Shown piece after piece: positions 55,017 to 64,000 of a DNA stretch of 64,000 nucleotides. The position numbers were made by a program, and so were the translations under genes. Below the pieces are notes generated by a model, which was given only the letters and a program-made list of their open reading frames with translations, ran no database searches and was not told the origin of the DNA. Source of the DNA: Clostridiales bacterium SIT11 (GTDB taxonomy: Bacteria > Bacillota > Clostridia > Tissierellales > Peptoniphilaceae); assembly GCA_001299455.1 (NCBI GenBank), contig CYUK01000003.1:62001-126000 (forward strand). The letters are read 5' to 3'. How positions within the stretch are numbered: position 1 is the stretch's first letter; every line of letters begins with the position of its first letter.

Positions 55017-55045
55017 AGAAACAGAATCTATAGGAGGATGAAATC

Positions 55046-55663
55046 ATGTATGAAGATTTGAAGCAGAGAGAGATTGATATCCTTTTTTTCATTAAAAAGA
55101 TGATTGAGCAAAATGGCTACCCCCCTACTGTCCGAGAAATCGGCCGTGGAGTTGGGATTAAAAGTACATCAACGGTTCATAGTGCCCTTTCCAACCTGGA
55201 AGACAGGGATTACATTCGTAGAGACCCTACAAAACCCAGGGCCATTGAAATCTTGGACCAAGAAAATGACCTTTTAATGACCAAAAAGCGGACAGTAGAT
55301 ATTCCCATTCTAGGTCAAGTCACTGCAGGTGCCCCTATTTTAGCCGTGGAAAATATTGAAGATACCATCCCCCTTCCCCTGGACTATGCCCAAGACCGTG
55401 AACTCTTTATCTTAAGAGTCAAGGGGGAGAGTATGATTAATATTGGCATTATGGATGGGGACTACGTCATTATCGAACGGAGAAACTTTGCAAAAAATGG
55501 GGACCATGTCCTGGCCCTTTTGGATGAAGAGGCAACCATTAAGACCTTTTATAAGGAGGATGGCTATGTCCGCCTGCAGCCAGAAAATGATTTTATGAAT
55601 CCCATTTATGCCCAGGATGTAAATGTTTTAGGAGTTATTGTAGGCCTTTATCGTTGGATGTAG
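55046..55663 (+). CDS. lexA: SOS repressor LexA
   Basis: Represses DNA damage genes and is self-cleaved when RecA is active. The 205-residue protein has an N-terminal winged helix (about 1-70, GYPPTVREIG and STVHSALSNLE), a linker, the cleavage site Ala94-Gly95 (VTAGAPI), and an S24 protease domain with the catalytic Ser129 (KGESM) and Lys166 (ATIKTFY). GGAGG precedes the ATG. It is divergent from yneA and shares the operator region, so it is likely self-regulated. Confidence 0.97.
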   Translation: MYEDLKQREIDILFFIKKMIEQNGYPPTVREIGRGVGIKSTSTVHSALSNLEDRDYIRRDPTKPRAIEILDQENDLLMTKKRTVDIPILGQVTAGAPILAVENIEDTIPLPLDYAQDRELFILRVKGESMINIGIMDGDYVIIERRNFAKNGDHVLALLDEEATIKTFYKEDGYVRLQPENDFMNPIYAQDVNVLGVIVGLYRWM

Positions 55664-55683
55664 GTTTAAAAGTAAATAGGTCC

Positions 55684-55727
55684 ATAAAAAGAAGCCGCTG
55701 AGATGATTTCTTGCGGCTTCTTTTTAT
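55684..55727. terminator. Two-way terminator between lexA and ynbB
   Basis: A 15-bp stem (55684-55698 with 55713-55727) with a 14-base loop, flanked by A and T runs, so it can work for both converging genes. Confidence 0.88.
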
Positions 55728-55764
55728 AAGGATGATGATTTTATTATAATATTTTTTAGAGTGT

Positions 55765-57006
55765 CTAGATAAAATCTTTATTGGCAAATTCTTCCAGGAC
55801 CTTTTTAAGGCTCAAAATACAGTGGGCATAGGTGAGGCCCCCTTGAAAATAAACAAAATAGGGGTCCCGCATAGGGCCGTCTGCCGAGAGCTCTATAGAA
55901 GACCCTTCAATAAAACCTCCAGCTGCCATAATAACCTGGTCTTCATAGCCAGGCATATCCCAGGGCATGGGGGTAAAGTGGGCATCTACTGGAGAGGCGG
56001 CTTGAATAGCCTGGCAAAAAACTTCCAGTTTCTCTGGATCTTCCAGGCGAATGGACTGGATAATATCAGATCTAGGGTCTTGGCTGCTTGGAATACAGGT
56101 GTAGCCCAGGCTTTCAAAGACCTTGGCAAAGGCCAGGGCCCCCTTCATGGCTTCAGAGACCACATGGGGTGCAATAAAGAGTCCTTGAGCCAATTGCCGG
56201 GTCATACCAAAGGAAAGACCACACTCCTTACCTATACCAGGAGCCGTCAGCTGGTTGGCAACTTGATGGACCAAGTCTTCTCGACCAACAACATAGCCTC
56301 CAGAATAGGCCAGCCCCCCTCCCGGATTTTTAATTAAAGACCCGGCCATAATGTCTGCTCCTACCTGGGTAGGCTCCTTAACTTCTGTAAATTCTCCATA
56401 GCAATTGTCTACAAAAATGTAAATAGAAGGATTAATTTTTCGTACTTCTGCTATGGCTTCCTGGATTTCTTCAATAGTAAAGGCCCTCCTGTTGCTGTAA
56501 CCTGTAGACCGTTGAATCATGGCAATTTTTGTATCTTCATTTATATAATTTTTAAAGGTCTCAGGATCCATCTGGCCGTCTTTTAGGGGAACTTCATCGT
56601 AGAGGATACCTCGGCTCTTCAGATTTAAAGCTTCTTCACCGGTAAGCCCAATGGCCTTTTGCATGGTGTCATAGAGGGGGCCGCAAAGGCTCAAGAGCTG
56701 GTCCTTAGGTCTTAAAAGAGCTTCCAAACATAGAAAAATGGCATGGGTTCCGGAAACGATATTGGGCCGGACTAGGGCATCTTCGGTGGCAAATACCCGG
56801 CTGTAGATGGCTTCCAACTTATCCCGTCCATCATCTCCATAGCCATAGCCTGTAGTCCAGTGAAAGTCTCCTGCCTGGAGCTTTTCTTCTTGCATGGCAG
56901 CAAGGACTTTCTCTTGGTTTATTAGGGTAATTTTTTCTCTTTCCAGGTAAAAAGGACGTAGGCTATTTTCTACATCTTCAATAATTTGGTCAATTTTCTT
57001 TGTCAT
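55765..57006 (-). CDS. ynbB: YnbB/aluminium resistance family PLP protein (methionine gamma-lyase-like)
   Basis: A 413-residue fold type I PLP enzyme of the Met_gamma_lyase-like (YnbB) family, with FHWTTGYGYGDDGRDKLE, VSGTHAIF, FVDNCYGEF (PLP-binding aspartate) and the probable Schiff-base lysine in GSLIKNPGGG. The name aluminium resistance protein is historical; the substrate is unknown. GGAGGG precedes the ATG. It overlaps the end of miaA by 17 bases; hfq, which in related genomes often lies between them, is absent. Confidence 0.9.
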   Translation of the reverse strand: MTKKIDQIIEDVENSLRPFYLEREKITLINQEKVLAAMQEEKLQAGDFHWTTGYGYGDDGRDKLEAIYSRVFATEDALVRPNIVSGTHAIFLCLEALLRPKDQLLSLCGPLYDTMQKAIGLTGEEALNLKSRGILYDEVPLKDGQMDPETFKNYINEDTKIAMIQRSTGYSNRRAFTIEEIQEAIAEVRKINPSIYIFVDNCYGEFTEVKEPTQVGADIMAGSLIKNPGGGLAYSGGYVVGREDLVHQVANQLTAPGIGKECGLSFGMTRQLAQGLFIAPHVVSEAMKGALAFAKVFESLGYTCIPSSQDPRSDIIQSIRLEDPEKLEVFCQAIQAASPVDAHFTPMPWDMPGYEDQVIMAAGGFIEGSSIELSADGPMRDPYFVYFQGGLTYAHCILSLKKVLEEFANKDFI

Positions 57007-57919
57007 AGTCCCTCCATAATTCCATCATCTTTTCCAAGGCTTCCTCAGGCTCCAGGACAGACAAGTCTATCCAGTGGGCTTGGGGATATCGGCGAAACCA
57101 GGTCAGCTGTCTCTTGGCATACCGCCTGGAGTTTCTTTTTAAAAGTTGGACCATGTCTTCGTAACTGGTTTCTCCTTCTAAATAAGAAAGGACTTCCTTG
57201 TAGCCAATAGCTTTCATGGCCTGGTCATCTTTTCCAAGTCCCTTCTGAACTAGAGTCTTCACTTCTTCAACCAAGCCCTCTTCAAGCATTTGGTCCACCC
57301 GGTCATTGATTCGCCGATAAAGTTCTTCTCGATCTCGATTTAAAACCACTAGGATAACCTGGCGGTCTTCTCGGAGTTGGTCAAAATCCCTTCCCTTTTT
57401 CTTGCCTGCCCTGGCCAGTTCAATGGCCCGGATCAACCGTTGGGGGTTGTTAGGGTCTACATGTTCCAGGGCCTCTGGGTCTTCTTTAAGTAAAAGTTCT
57501 CTTAAAGAAGCGACACCTTCTTTCTCATAGAGGTCGTCTAAATTCTTTCGAAGGTCTGCATTTTCCCTTTCCCGCGAAAAGTCCAAGGCATACATGAGGC
57601 TATGGAGGTAGAGTCCTGTACCACCTACCAGAATAGGATTCATCCCCTTCTTTTGAATCTCTTTTAGGTAGCCAGCTACATCTTCTTGAAATTGGGCAAC
57701 ACTGTAGCCTTCCTTAGGATCGATGATATCCAGGCCATAGTGGCAAATCCCCTCTTGGTCTTCTTTTTTTATCTTGTCTGTTCCCAGGTCCATCCCCTTA
57801 TAGACTTGCATGGAATCTGCCGATATAATGGCTCCCTGGATTTTTTTGGCAAGGGCTAGGGAGAGCTTGGTCTTCCCCACTCCTGTGGGGCCTGTAATAA
57901 TAAAGAGTTTTGTCGTCAT
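56990..57919 (-). CDS. miaA: tRNA dimethylallyltransferase
   Basis: Adds the isopentenyl group to A37 of tRNAs reading UNN codons. The 309-residue protein has the P-loop GPTGVGKT at 10-17, SADSMQVYKGMDLGTDKI, and the family segment VGGTGLYLHSLM. MiaB, which adds the methylthio group to the same base, is in the same gene block. The start overlaps the mutL stop by four bases. Confidence 0.97.
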   Translation of the reverse strand: MTTKLFIITGPTGVGKTKLSLALAKKIQGAIISADSMQVYKGMDLGTDKIKKEDQEGICHYGLDIIDPKEGYSVAQFQEDVAGYLKEIQKKGMNPILVGGTGLYLHSLMYALDFSRERENADLRKNLDDLYEKEGVASLRELLLKEDPEALEHVDPNNPQRLIRAIELARAGKKKGRDFDQLREDRQVILVVLNRDREELYRRINDRVDQMLEEGLVEEVKTLVQKGLGKDDQAMKAIGYKEVLSYLEGETSYEDMVQLLKRNSRRYAKRQLTWFRRYPQAHWIDLSVLEPEEALEKMMELWRDYDKEN

Positions 57920-59778
57920 GGCCCCACCCGTAGAAAGATTTTTTCCAGGTCTCTTTGAGTTATCCGAATAACAGTAGGCCGGCCGTGGGGACAGGTATAG
58001 GGGTCTTCTGCCTGGATAAGCTGGCCCACTAGGCTCTCCACTTCCATGTCCTCCAAAAAGTCATGGGCCTTAATGGCGCTCCGGCAGGCCTTTCGCATAA
58101 TATTGTACTGGTTAAAACTGTACTTGTTCTTGGCTGTAGGCAAATTAGCCAGGATATTTTCAATAAAGAGCTTGGATCCCGGCTGGCCAAAAATAAAGGG
58201 CACTTCCCGGAGCAAGATACTTTGGTCCCCAAAGGAGTCAAAGACAAAACCCAAGCGAGAAAAATCTTCCTGGTAGTTTTCTAAAATAGCCATGGTTCCA
58301 GGGTTGAGGTTAATAATCTCGGGAGCCAAAAGAATCTGCCGGTGGACTTCTTCCCTTTCGTATTCCTTCTTATATTTTTCATAGAGAATTCGCTCATGGG
58401 CCGCATGTTGGTCCATGAGATAGAGGGTTTCCTTGCCCTGAAAAATCAGGTAGGTCTTAAACAAGGCCCCAACATAGCTAGTGTCCCTTAGGGCCTGAAT
58501 CCATTTACCTGAAGCTTCCTCATTTTTTGCTTCAAGATCTTTTTTTAAAGAAACTTTCTCATAGGCTTCTTCTCCATCGTGGGCTCCTAGGTTGACTCTT
58601 AAGTCGTAATCTTCCCCTTCCCCATTTTCTTTTAGGTCCACAAGAGATTCCTCAAGAGGAAGAGTTAAAAAGTTTCCTTCTTCAACTTCGATTTTTTCTT
58701 CCAGGGAGTTTTTTGGACTTTTAGGAAAAGTCGCCAAAAGGTCGACGGACTCTTCCTCCTTCTTTTCCTTTCCCAAGGTTTCAAGCTTAGGAATACTAGA
58801 CCCCTTAAATTGAGTTTCTAACATTTCCTTTAAAATAGGAACCAGTTGATTTTCATTGGACAACTTCACTTCATGCTTTTTAGGGTGGATGTTCACGTCA
58901 ATTAAACTAGGGTCAATAGTAATGTAGAGGACAAAAAGAGGGTACTTTTGCAGGGGAATCTTTGACTGGTAGACTTCTTCAATGGCCCGGGAAAGGTGCA
59001 AATTCCGAATAAATCGTTGGTTGATGTAAATATATTCATGGACCCGGGAAGACCGGTAGACTTGGTTATCTGAAAAATAGCCCTGGATTTGGTAGGAAGA
59101 GGACTGGAAGGAAACCTCTTGGAGGTGGGAAACAATGTCTTTGCCTAGGATTGAGTAAAGGTGGTTCTTTGCCTGGCCCTGTCCCTGGCTTTGAAAGACT
59201 TTTTTGTGGTCTCGAAGGAGTAAAATGGAGACTTGGGGGACTCCAAGGGCAACTTTTTCTACGACTTCCATGATATTGGCCCAAAGGGTCCGGTCACTTT
59301 TTAGAAATTTTTTTCGGACAGGAAGGTTTTCAAAAATATTTTTCACCTTAATGGTGGTCCCCAGAGGGGCTCCAATCTTTTCCTTAATGACTTTTTTTCC
59401 ATAATTATAGACCAGGCGACAGGCATAGTCCTGGCCCTCTGGCCGACTAATAATTTCCACCTGGCTCACATGGTTAATACTGGCTAGAGCCTCGCCGCGA
59501 AAGCCTAGACTCCAGGTATTAGACAGGTCTTCTATGGAACTAATCTTAGAGGTGGCATGGCGTTTAAAGGCCAATTCTAGGTCCTCCTCTGGGATTCCCT
59601 GGCCATTGTCTGTCACCTGAATAAAGGCTTGGCAGGATTGGTTGACCTGGATTTGAATTTGATCACTTCCAGCGTCAATGGAATTTTCCAAAAGTTCCTT
59701 GACAATACTGGCCGGTTCTTCAATAATTTCTCCAGCGGCAATTTTTGAAATGGTATCACTAGTCAGTTGATGGATCAT
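57916..59778 (-). CDS. mutL: DNA mismatch repair protein MutL
   Basis: GHKL ATPase and endonuclease that links mismatch recognition to excision. The 620-residue protein has KIAAGEIIEEPASIVKEL, DNGQGI and GFRGEAL motifs in the N-terminal 330 residues, an acidic linker, and a C-terminal domain with the endonuclease motif DQHAAHERILYEKY near residue 450, typical of species without MutH. The start is ATG at 59778 (MIHQLTSDTISKI), overlapping mutS by 20 bases; the frame stays open further up but lies inside mutS. Confidence 0.96.
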   Translation of the reverse strand: MIHQLTSDTISKIAAGEIIEEPASIVKELLENSIDAGSDQIQIQVNQSCQAFIQVTDNGQGIPEEDLELAFKRHATSKISSIEDLSNTWSLGFRGEALASINHVSQVEIISRPEGQDYACRLVYNYGKKVIKEKIGAPLGTTIKVKNIFENLPVRKKFLKSDRTLWANIMEVVEKVALGVPQVSILLLRDHKKVFQSQGQGQAKNHLYSILGKDIVSHLQEVSFQSSSYQIQGYFSDNQVYRSSRVHEYIYINQRFIRNLHLSRAIEEVYQSKIPLQKYPLFVLYITIDPSLIDVNIHPKKHEVKLSNENQLVPILKEMLETQFKGSSIPKLETLGKEKKEEESVDLLATFPKSPKNSLEEKIEVEEGNFLTLPLEESLVDLKENGEGEDYDLRVNLGAHDGEEAYEKVSLKKDLEAKNEEASGKWIQALRDTSYVGALFKTYLIFQGKETLYLMDQHAAHERILYEKYKKEYEREEVHRQILLAPEIINLNPGTMAILENYQEDFSRLGFVFDSFGDQSILLREVPFIFGQPGSKLFIENILANLPTAKNKYSFNQYNIMRKACRSAIKAHDFLEDMEVESLVGQLIQAEDPYTCPHGRPTVIRITQRDLEKIFLRVGP

Positions 59779-62404
59779 GCAACAGTTCACCTGCCTTTTT
59801 CTGTAAGTTTTGGACTTCTTGCAAGCTTTCCAGGGGACTTTGTCCCAAGATGTCAAGTTTTTCCAAGTCTCTTAAAAGGGCCTTATATTGAGATAGGTTT
59901 TTCATCTCTTGGCCTGTTGGTCGCTTTGTTTCCGTCGGATTTTCCTGGGCAAAAAAGTCTTCTGGAGGCTCTTTTCCTCCTTCTTTTTTCTTGAGGTCTA
60001 AAAATACTTCCCGGGCCCTAAGAATTAGCCGGTCATCAATCCCTGCCAGCTTTGCCACGTCAATCCCGAAGGATTGGTTAGAAAAGCCCTCTTCAATTTT
60101 CCGGAGAAAAAGAATTTCATCTTCTGTTTCTTCTGTCAGGACTCGCAAGTTAAAAACCTTGTCCAGGGACTGGGCCAAAGGAACCAACTCTAAATAATGG
60201 CTGGCAAAGAGGGTTTTTGCCCCAATATGGTCTGTAATGTATTCAATCAGGGCCCAGGCAATACTTAGGCCGTCAAAGGTTCCTGTTCCTCGGCCCACTT
60301 CATCTAAGATAATCAGAGACTGGGGTGTGGCGTACTTGGTTATGATGGCTACTTCCTTCATTTCTACCATAAAGGTAGATTCTCCACCACTGAGGTTGTC
60401 GCTGGCACCAATCCTTGTAAAAATCCGGTCTAGAATCGGAATATTTGCCTGGTCTGCCGGAACAAAAGACCCAATGTGGGCCAGGATACAGATTAGGGCC
60501 ACTTGCCGCATATAAGTGGACTTTCCTGCCATGTTGGGCCCGGTAATCAGGGCAACCATCCGGTCATTTAGGTTTAAGTCTGTGTCATTGGCCACAAACA
60601 AGTGGTCCTTTTGTCTGGCCTCTACAATGGGATGGCGGCCCTGGACAATATGAACCTCTCCAGAAGTATTTAGCTGGGGCCGGACATAGTGGTACTCTAT
60701 GGCAAGACTGGCAAGGCTGGCCCATACATCCACTTGGGACAAGGCCTCTGCTGTCTTTTGTAGGGCAGTGAGATGACTCTTCACCTGGTCCTTTAAGGTT
60801 TGGAAAATCTGCCTTTGAAGACTCAGAGAGTCTTCCTTGGCTGTAAGGAGCTTGCTTTCCATCTCTTTCAGTTTGACTGTAAAAAACCGTTCACTGGAGA
60901 CTAAAGTTTGCTTGCGAACATAGTCTTCGGGAACAAGGTCTAGGTTGGACTTTCGGACCTCAATAAAATAGCCCAAAATCTTATTAAACTTAATCCGCAA
61001 GTTTTTAATCCCAGTTCTGTCCTTTTCTTCTTGTTCCAGCCTTAAAATCCATTCTCGACCATGGTCCCTAGCTTGAATTAGCTGGTCCAGGTCCTCATGA
61101 ACTCCTTCCTTAATAAAGATAGACTCTGTAATGATGCTAGGAGCATCTTCTTTTAGAGTAGCTTCAATAGACCCTACCAGGTCCAAGAGGTTTGGAATTT
61201 CTCTTCCATAGGTCTGGAAAAGTTCTAAGCCTGTGTCTTCCAGGGTCTTTCGCAAGTTTTCTCCCTGGACCAGGGTATTTTTTAGAGAAATTAGGTCATG
61301 AGGGGAAACAGATCCTGTGGCGATTTTTACAGAAAGCCGTTTCAGGTCATAAACTCCCTTTAAATCTTCCTTGACCTGGTCTAAGACCATTAAATTGTCC
61401 CTAAAGGCCTCTACAAAGTCTAGGCGGCCTTGGATGGCTTCCTTAGACCCTAGGGGCTTATGGAGCCATTGTCTGAGGAGTCTGGACCCCATAGCCGTTT
61501 GACAGCGGTTTAAAACCTGGTAGAGGGAGCCTTCCTTATCTGACCGGGCCAAGCTCTCAAAAATTTCTAGATTTTTTTTGGCTCCTTCTTCCAATACCAG
61601 GCCCTTTTTTGTATCAAAGAGGTCCAGGGACAGGATGTGGCCCATACTGGCCTTTTGGGTTTGGTAAACATAGTTTAAAACCTGGTAGGCCGTTTCATAG
61701 ACAAGGGGATAAATCATTTGAACTTCTTCCAGTCTCAGAGCCAGTTCAGGGCTTAGCTGGTCTTGGAGGAACTTAGAGGGTTCTTTTTTCCTGAGCTTTT
61801 GAATAGACAGGTCTTCCTGGTTTAAAAAGCTGAAGTCCAGGCTAGACGACAGGAGTAAGACTTCCTTCACCTGCCGGTTCCCTAGCTGGTCCAAAATCCA
61901 TTGCTTGACTTCCTCTAAATTAGAACTTGTTTTTTCCAGGGCAAAAAATTCTCCTGTAGAATAGTCTAAAAAAACAAGAGAAAAACTTTGGTCGTAAGAA
62001 TTTAAACAGGCCAGGTAGCGGTTTTCATCCGCTTCCATGTAGTCTTCATTGGTAAAGGTTCCTGGAGTGACAACCCGGATGACATCTCTTTTCACAATTC
62101 CCTGTGCCAGTTTAGGATCTTCTACCTGGTCACAAATGGCCACATGGTAGCCCTTGGCTACAAGCTTTGCCAGGTATTGGTCAGCCACATGGTAGGGAAC
62201 CCCACACATGGGAATATCTTGAGATTTCGTTTTACCTCGTTTGGTTAAGGTAATATCTAATTCCCTAGAGGCCAAAATAGCATCTTCGAAAAAAAGTTCG
62301 TAAAAATCCCCTAGCCGGAAAAAGAGCAGGCAGTTAGGATACTGGTCCTTGGTGGACAAGTACTGCTGCATCATAGGCGTATATTTAGAATAATCCTTAG
62401 TCAT
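59759..62404 (-). CDS. mutS: DNA mismatch repair protein MutS
   Basis: Recognises mismatches and small loops. The 881-residue protein has the mismatch-binding FRLGDFYELFFEDA (Phe-x-Glu in the first domain, near residue 30), the connector, lever and clamp domains, and the ATPase with Walker A GPNMAGKST near 618-626 and Walker B LIILDEVGRGT. The ATG at 62404 has AAAGG just upstream; in-frame GTG codons at 62419 and 62416 are alternatives. It overlaps miaB by 8 bases. Confidence 0.97.
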   Translation of the reverse strand: MTKDYSKYTPMMQQYLSTKDQYPNCLLFFRLGDFYELFFEDAILASRELDITLTKRGKTKSQDIPMCGVPYHVADQYLAKLVAKGYHVAICDQVEDPKLAQGIVKRDVIRVVTPGTFTNEDYMEADENRYLACLNSYDQSFSLVFLDYSTGEFFALEKTSSNLEEVKQWILDQLGNRQVKEVLLLSSSLDFSFLNQEDLSIQKLRKKEPSKFLQDQLSPELALRLEEVQMIYPLVYETAYQVLNYVYQTQKASMGHILSLDLFDTKKGLVLEEGAKKNLEIFESLARSDKEGSLYQVLNRCQTAMGSRLLRQWLHKPLGSKEAIQGRLDFVEAFRDNLMVLDQVKEDLKGVYDLKRLSVKIATGSVSPHDLISLKNTLVQGENLRKTLEDTGLELFQTYGREIPNLLDLVGSIEATLKEDAPSIITESIFIKEGVHEDLDQLIQARDHGREWILRLEQEEKDRTGIKNLRIKFNKILGYFIEVRKSNLDLVPEDYVRKQTLVSSERFFTVKLKEMESKLLTAKEDSLSLQRQIFQTLKDQVKSHLTALQKTAEALSQVDVWASLASLAIEYHYVRPQLNTSGEVHIVQGRHPIVEARQKDHLFVANDTDLNLNDRMVALITGPNMAGKSTYMRQVALICILAHIGSFVPADQANIPILDRIFTRIGASDNLSGGESTFMVEMKEVAIITKYATPQSLIILDEVGRGTGTFDGLSIAWALIEYITDHIGAKTLFASHYLELVPLAQSLDKVFNLRVLTEETEDEILFLRKIEEGFSNQSFGIDVAKLAGIDDRLILRAREVFLDLKKKEGGKEPPEDFFAQENPTETKRPTGQEMKNLSQYKALLRDLEKLDILGQSPLESLQEVQNLQKKAGELLHDPSTD

Positions 62405-63776
62405 GAATCCTTTCACCACCTAAATTAAAGGAATTTGCTTCTTGAATCTTTACAGGGACAATTTTGCCAATTAAGTCTTTTTCTCCCTCAAAATGGACCA
62501 GCTTAAAGCCATCACTTCGGCCACTAAGCATTCGGCCATTGTGCTTGGATTCTCCCTCAACTAAAACATCCAGAGTCTTCCCAATTAAAGCCTTGTTTTT
62601 CTTTTCAAAAATAGGGTACATGGTGTCCAAGAGCCGGTCAAACCGGTCTTTTTTTATCTCTTGGGAGACTTGGTTGGGATTTCTGGCAGCCTTGGTTCCC
62701 TCCCGGGGAGAGTATAAAAAGGTAAAGGCCGCGTCATATTCCACTTCCCGGACTAGGTCCAGGGTATCTTGAAAGTCTTCTTCACTTTCTTCAGGAAAGC
62801 CCACCATAATATCGGTACACAGGGCAATATCAGGAACAAGGTCCCGTAACCGGTAAATCTTTCGCAAATAGTCTTCCCGGGTATACTTTCGGTTCATTTT
62901 TTCTAAAACCCGGTTGGACCCAGCTTGGATGGGGAGGTGGAGAAAATTACAGAGCTTGTCCAGGTCCTTGAAGGCTTTTAGGAGTTCATCAGAAATATCC
63001 TTGGGATGGCTAGTCATAAAACGAATCCGCTCCAGACCTTGAATTTCCGCCAGGTCATAAATAAGTCTTGTAAAATTATAGTCTCCTTCCAGGCCCGGCC
63101 GGTAGGAATTTACATTTTGTCCCAGAAGGGTAATTTCCAAGACGCCAGAATCTACCAGGGTTTGTACTTCTTCTAATATATCCTTAGAAGGTCGACTGAC
63201 CTCTCTTCCCCGGGTAAAGGGGACAATGCAATAGCTGCAAAAATTATTACAGCCGTACATAATATTTACAAAAGACTTATAGGAAAAGTAGCGGTTGGCC
63301 CAGAGCTGGTCATCAGTGGCTTGAAAGCTGTGTTCAATATTGACAATCCGATCTCCTGTTTCCAAGTGTTGGAGGAGGAGGTCTGGAAGCTTATGGATGT
63401 TGTTGGTTCCAAAAATAATATCCACTTGCTTGAACTTTTCCAGGACCAACTCTCTAGATTCCTTTCGCTGCATCATGCAACCACAAACAGCAATAATCAG
63501 GTTTCGTTCTCTTTTTTTTGCCTTTAGCTCTCCAAGTTTTCCGTAGACCTTGTTCTCTGCAGAATGGCGGATGGAGCAAGTATTTAAAAGAATCAGGTCC
63601 GCTTCATCTATTTGGTCTGTTGCCTGGAGGCCAGCCTGGTCTAGGACCCAGGAGATTTTTTCCGAGTCATGTTCATTCATTTGACAGCCATAGGTCATAA
63701 TATGGTACTTGGCATTGGAGCCAAGTTTTTCCTTTATGGCATAATTTAAAGCATCTTCTTGATCTATATAATTCAA
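62397..63776 (-). CDS. miaB: tRNA-2-methylthio-N6-dimethylallyladenosine synthase MiaB
   Basis: Radical SAM methylthiotransferase acting on the base made by MiaA. The 459-residue protein has the N-terminal MTTase domain (YHIMTYGCQMNEHDSE, LLNTCSIRHSAENK, CGCMMQRKES), the radical SAM CNNFCSYCIVPFTRGREVSR near residues 173-192, and a C-terminal TRAM domain. The start is TTG at 63776 with AAGGAG at 6 bases. It is the first gene of the miaB-mutS-mutL-miaA-ynbB block. Confidence 0.96.
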   Translation of the reverse strand: MNYIDQEDALNYAIKEKLGSNAKYHIMTYGCQMNEHDSEKISWVLDQAGLQATDQIDEADLILLNTCSIRHSAENKVYGKLGELKAKKRERNLIIAVCGCMMQRKESRELVLEKFKQVDIIFGTNNIHKLPDLLLQHLETGDRIVNIEHSFQATDDQLWANRYFSYKSFVNIMYGCNNFCSYCIVPFTRGREVSRPSKDILEEVQTLVDSGVLEITLLGQNVNSYRPGLEGDYNFTRLIYDLAEIQGLERIRFMTSHPKDISDELLKAFKDLDKLCNFLHLPIQAGSNRVLEKMNRKYTREDYLRKIYRLRDLVPDIALCTDIMVGFPEESEEDFQDTLDLVREVEYDAAFTFLYSPREGTKAARNPNQVSQEIKKDRFDRLLDTMYPIFEKKNKALIGKTLDVLVEGESKHNGRMLSGRSDGFKLVHFEGEKDLIGKIVPVKIQEANSFNLGGERIHD

Positions 63777-63824
63777 ATTAAACTCCTTTTTATTGATAAA
63801 AATTTATAAAATTCCTAAATAATA

Positions 63825-63854
63825 ATTATACCACATCTCCAGACCTTTCTTCAA
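63825..63854 (-). promoter_or_regulatory. Promoter for miaB-mutS-mutL-miaA-ynbB
   Basis: On the minus strand TTGAAG (63854-63849), an 18-base spacer and TATAAT (63830-63825), with an extended TGG. The last 145 bases of the window beyond it show no gene. Confidence 0.7.
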
Positions 63855-64000
63855 AAGTCACGCAAGAAATCCTTGAAAAGACTTGCTCCTCCCTGCTAGG
63901 ATTCTTTTAAAATAGAAAATCCCCTGGCCATAGAGACCAAGAGATTTTTCTATACTTATCTTAAGTTGAAAAAAAATTTAGTAAGCAATAAAAGCTTTTG

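Noticed and set aside
55822-56337. Open frame of 171 codons on the plus strand inside ynbB
   Set aside because: It is antisense to a well-recognised enzyme gene and its product shows no family pattern.
1-64000. CRISPR array or Cas genes
   Set aside because: No evenly spaced direct repeats of 23-40 bases and no Cas-like protein were found.

Overview
The window looks like a chromosomal segment of a low-GC Gram-positive anaerobe (Firmicutes in the broad sense). I infer a Tissierellia/Peptoniphilaceae-like or related clostridial coccus. The reasons are a PolC-type replicase, RNase Y, a rhodanese-less ThiI, LexA facing a YneA-like gene, the order rpsB-tsf-pyrH-frr-uppS-cdsA-rseP-ispG-polC-rimP-nusA-ylxR-infB-rbfA-nrnA-truB-ribF-rpsO-pnp, and strong Shine-Dalgarno sites of the AGGAGG type. 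Species cannot be fixed from the sequence alone. Almost all of it is dense core genome, with genes overlapping or a few bases apart. No rRNA, CRISPR array, intact insertion sequence or prophage is seen.

Region by region: 1-3034 carries a cysteine desulfurase end with thiI (tRNA 4-thiouridine) and a LemA/TPM membrane pair. 3148-10534 carries a HAD phosphatase, rbgA, rnhB, yraN, comM, dprA and topA. 10541-15241 is a compact type IV pilus/competence-pseudopilus operon (ATPase, platform protein, one pilin, a shortened prepilin peptidase, a PilM/PilN-like protein). 15328-17120 has a cell wall amidase and an XTP/ITP pyrophosphatase. 17205-17448 holds tRNA-His, tRNA-Lys and tRNA-Leu, followed by an orphan HicB-like antitoxin gene with a decayed HicA-like relic. 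The minus-strand M29 aminopeptidase follows. 19632-40433 is the long translation, lipid and replication super-cluster. 40482-46274 carries dut, ftsK, rimO, pgsA and cinA. 46267-50621 is recA followed by an Mre11-like nuclease and a Rad50/SbcC-like ATPase split over separate genes. rny and a Xer recombinase follow.

53300-54586 is an AT-rich stretch without genes that is full of hairpins. Beyond it, lexA and a YneA-like LysM gene diverge from a shared SOS control region. A minus-strand block then carries miaB-mutS-mutL-miaA-ynbB.

Functionally the segment couples DNA uptake and recombination (pilus genes, dprA, comM, cinA, recA, the Mre11/Rad50-like genes, lexA, mutSL) with ribosome and tRNA biogenesis. 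The most unusual item is the split Mre11-Rad50-like module after recA. Next in interest are the promoter-plus-terminator leader of rimP, the rpsO and rpsB leader hairpins, the hicA relic, and several canonical genes missing from their usual places (dxr, hfq, the L7Ae-like gene).
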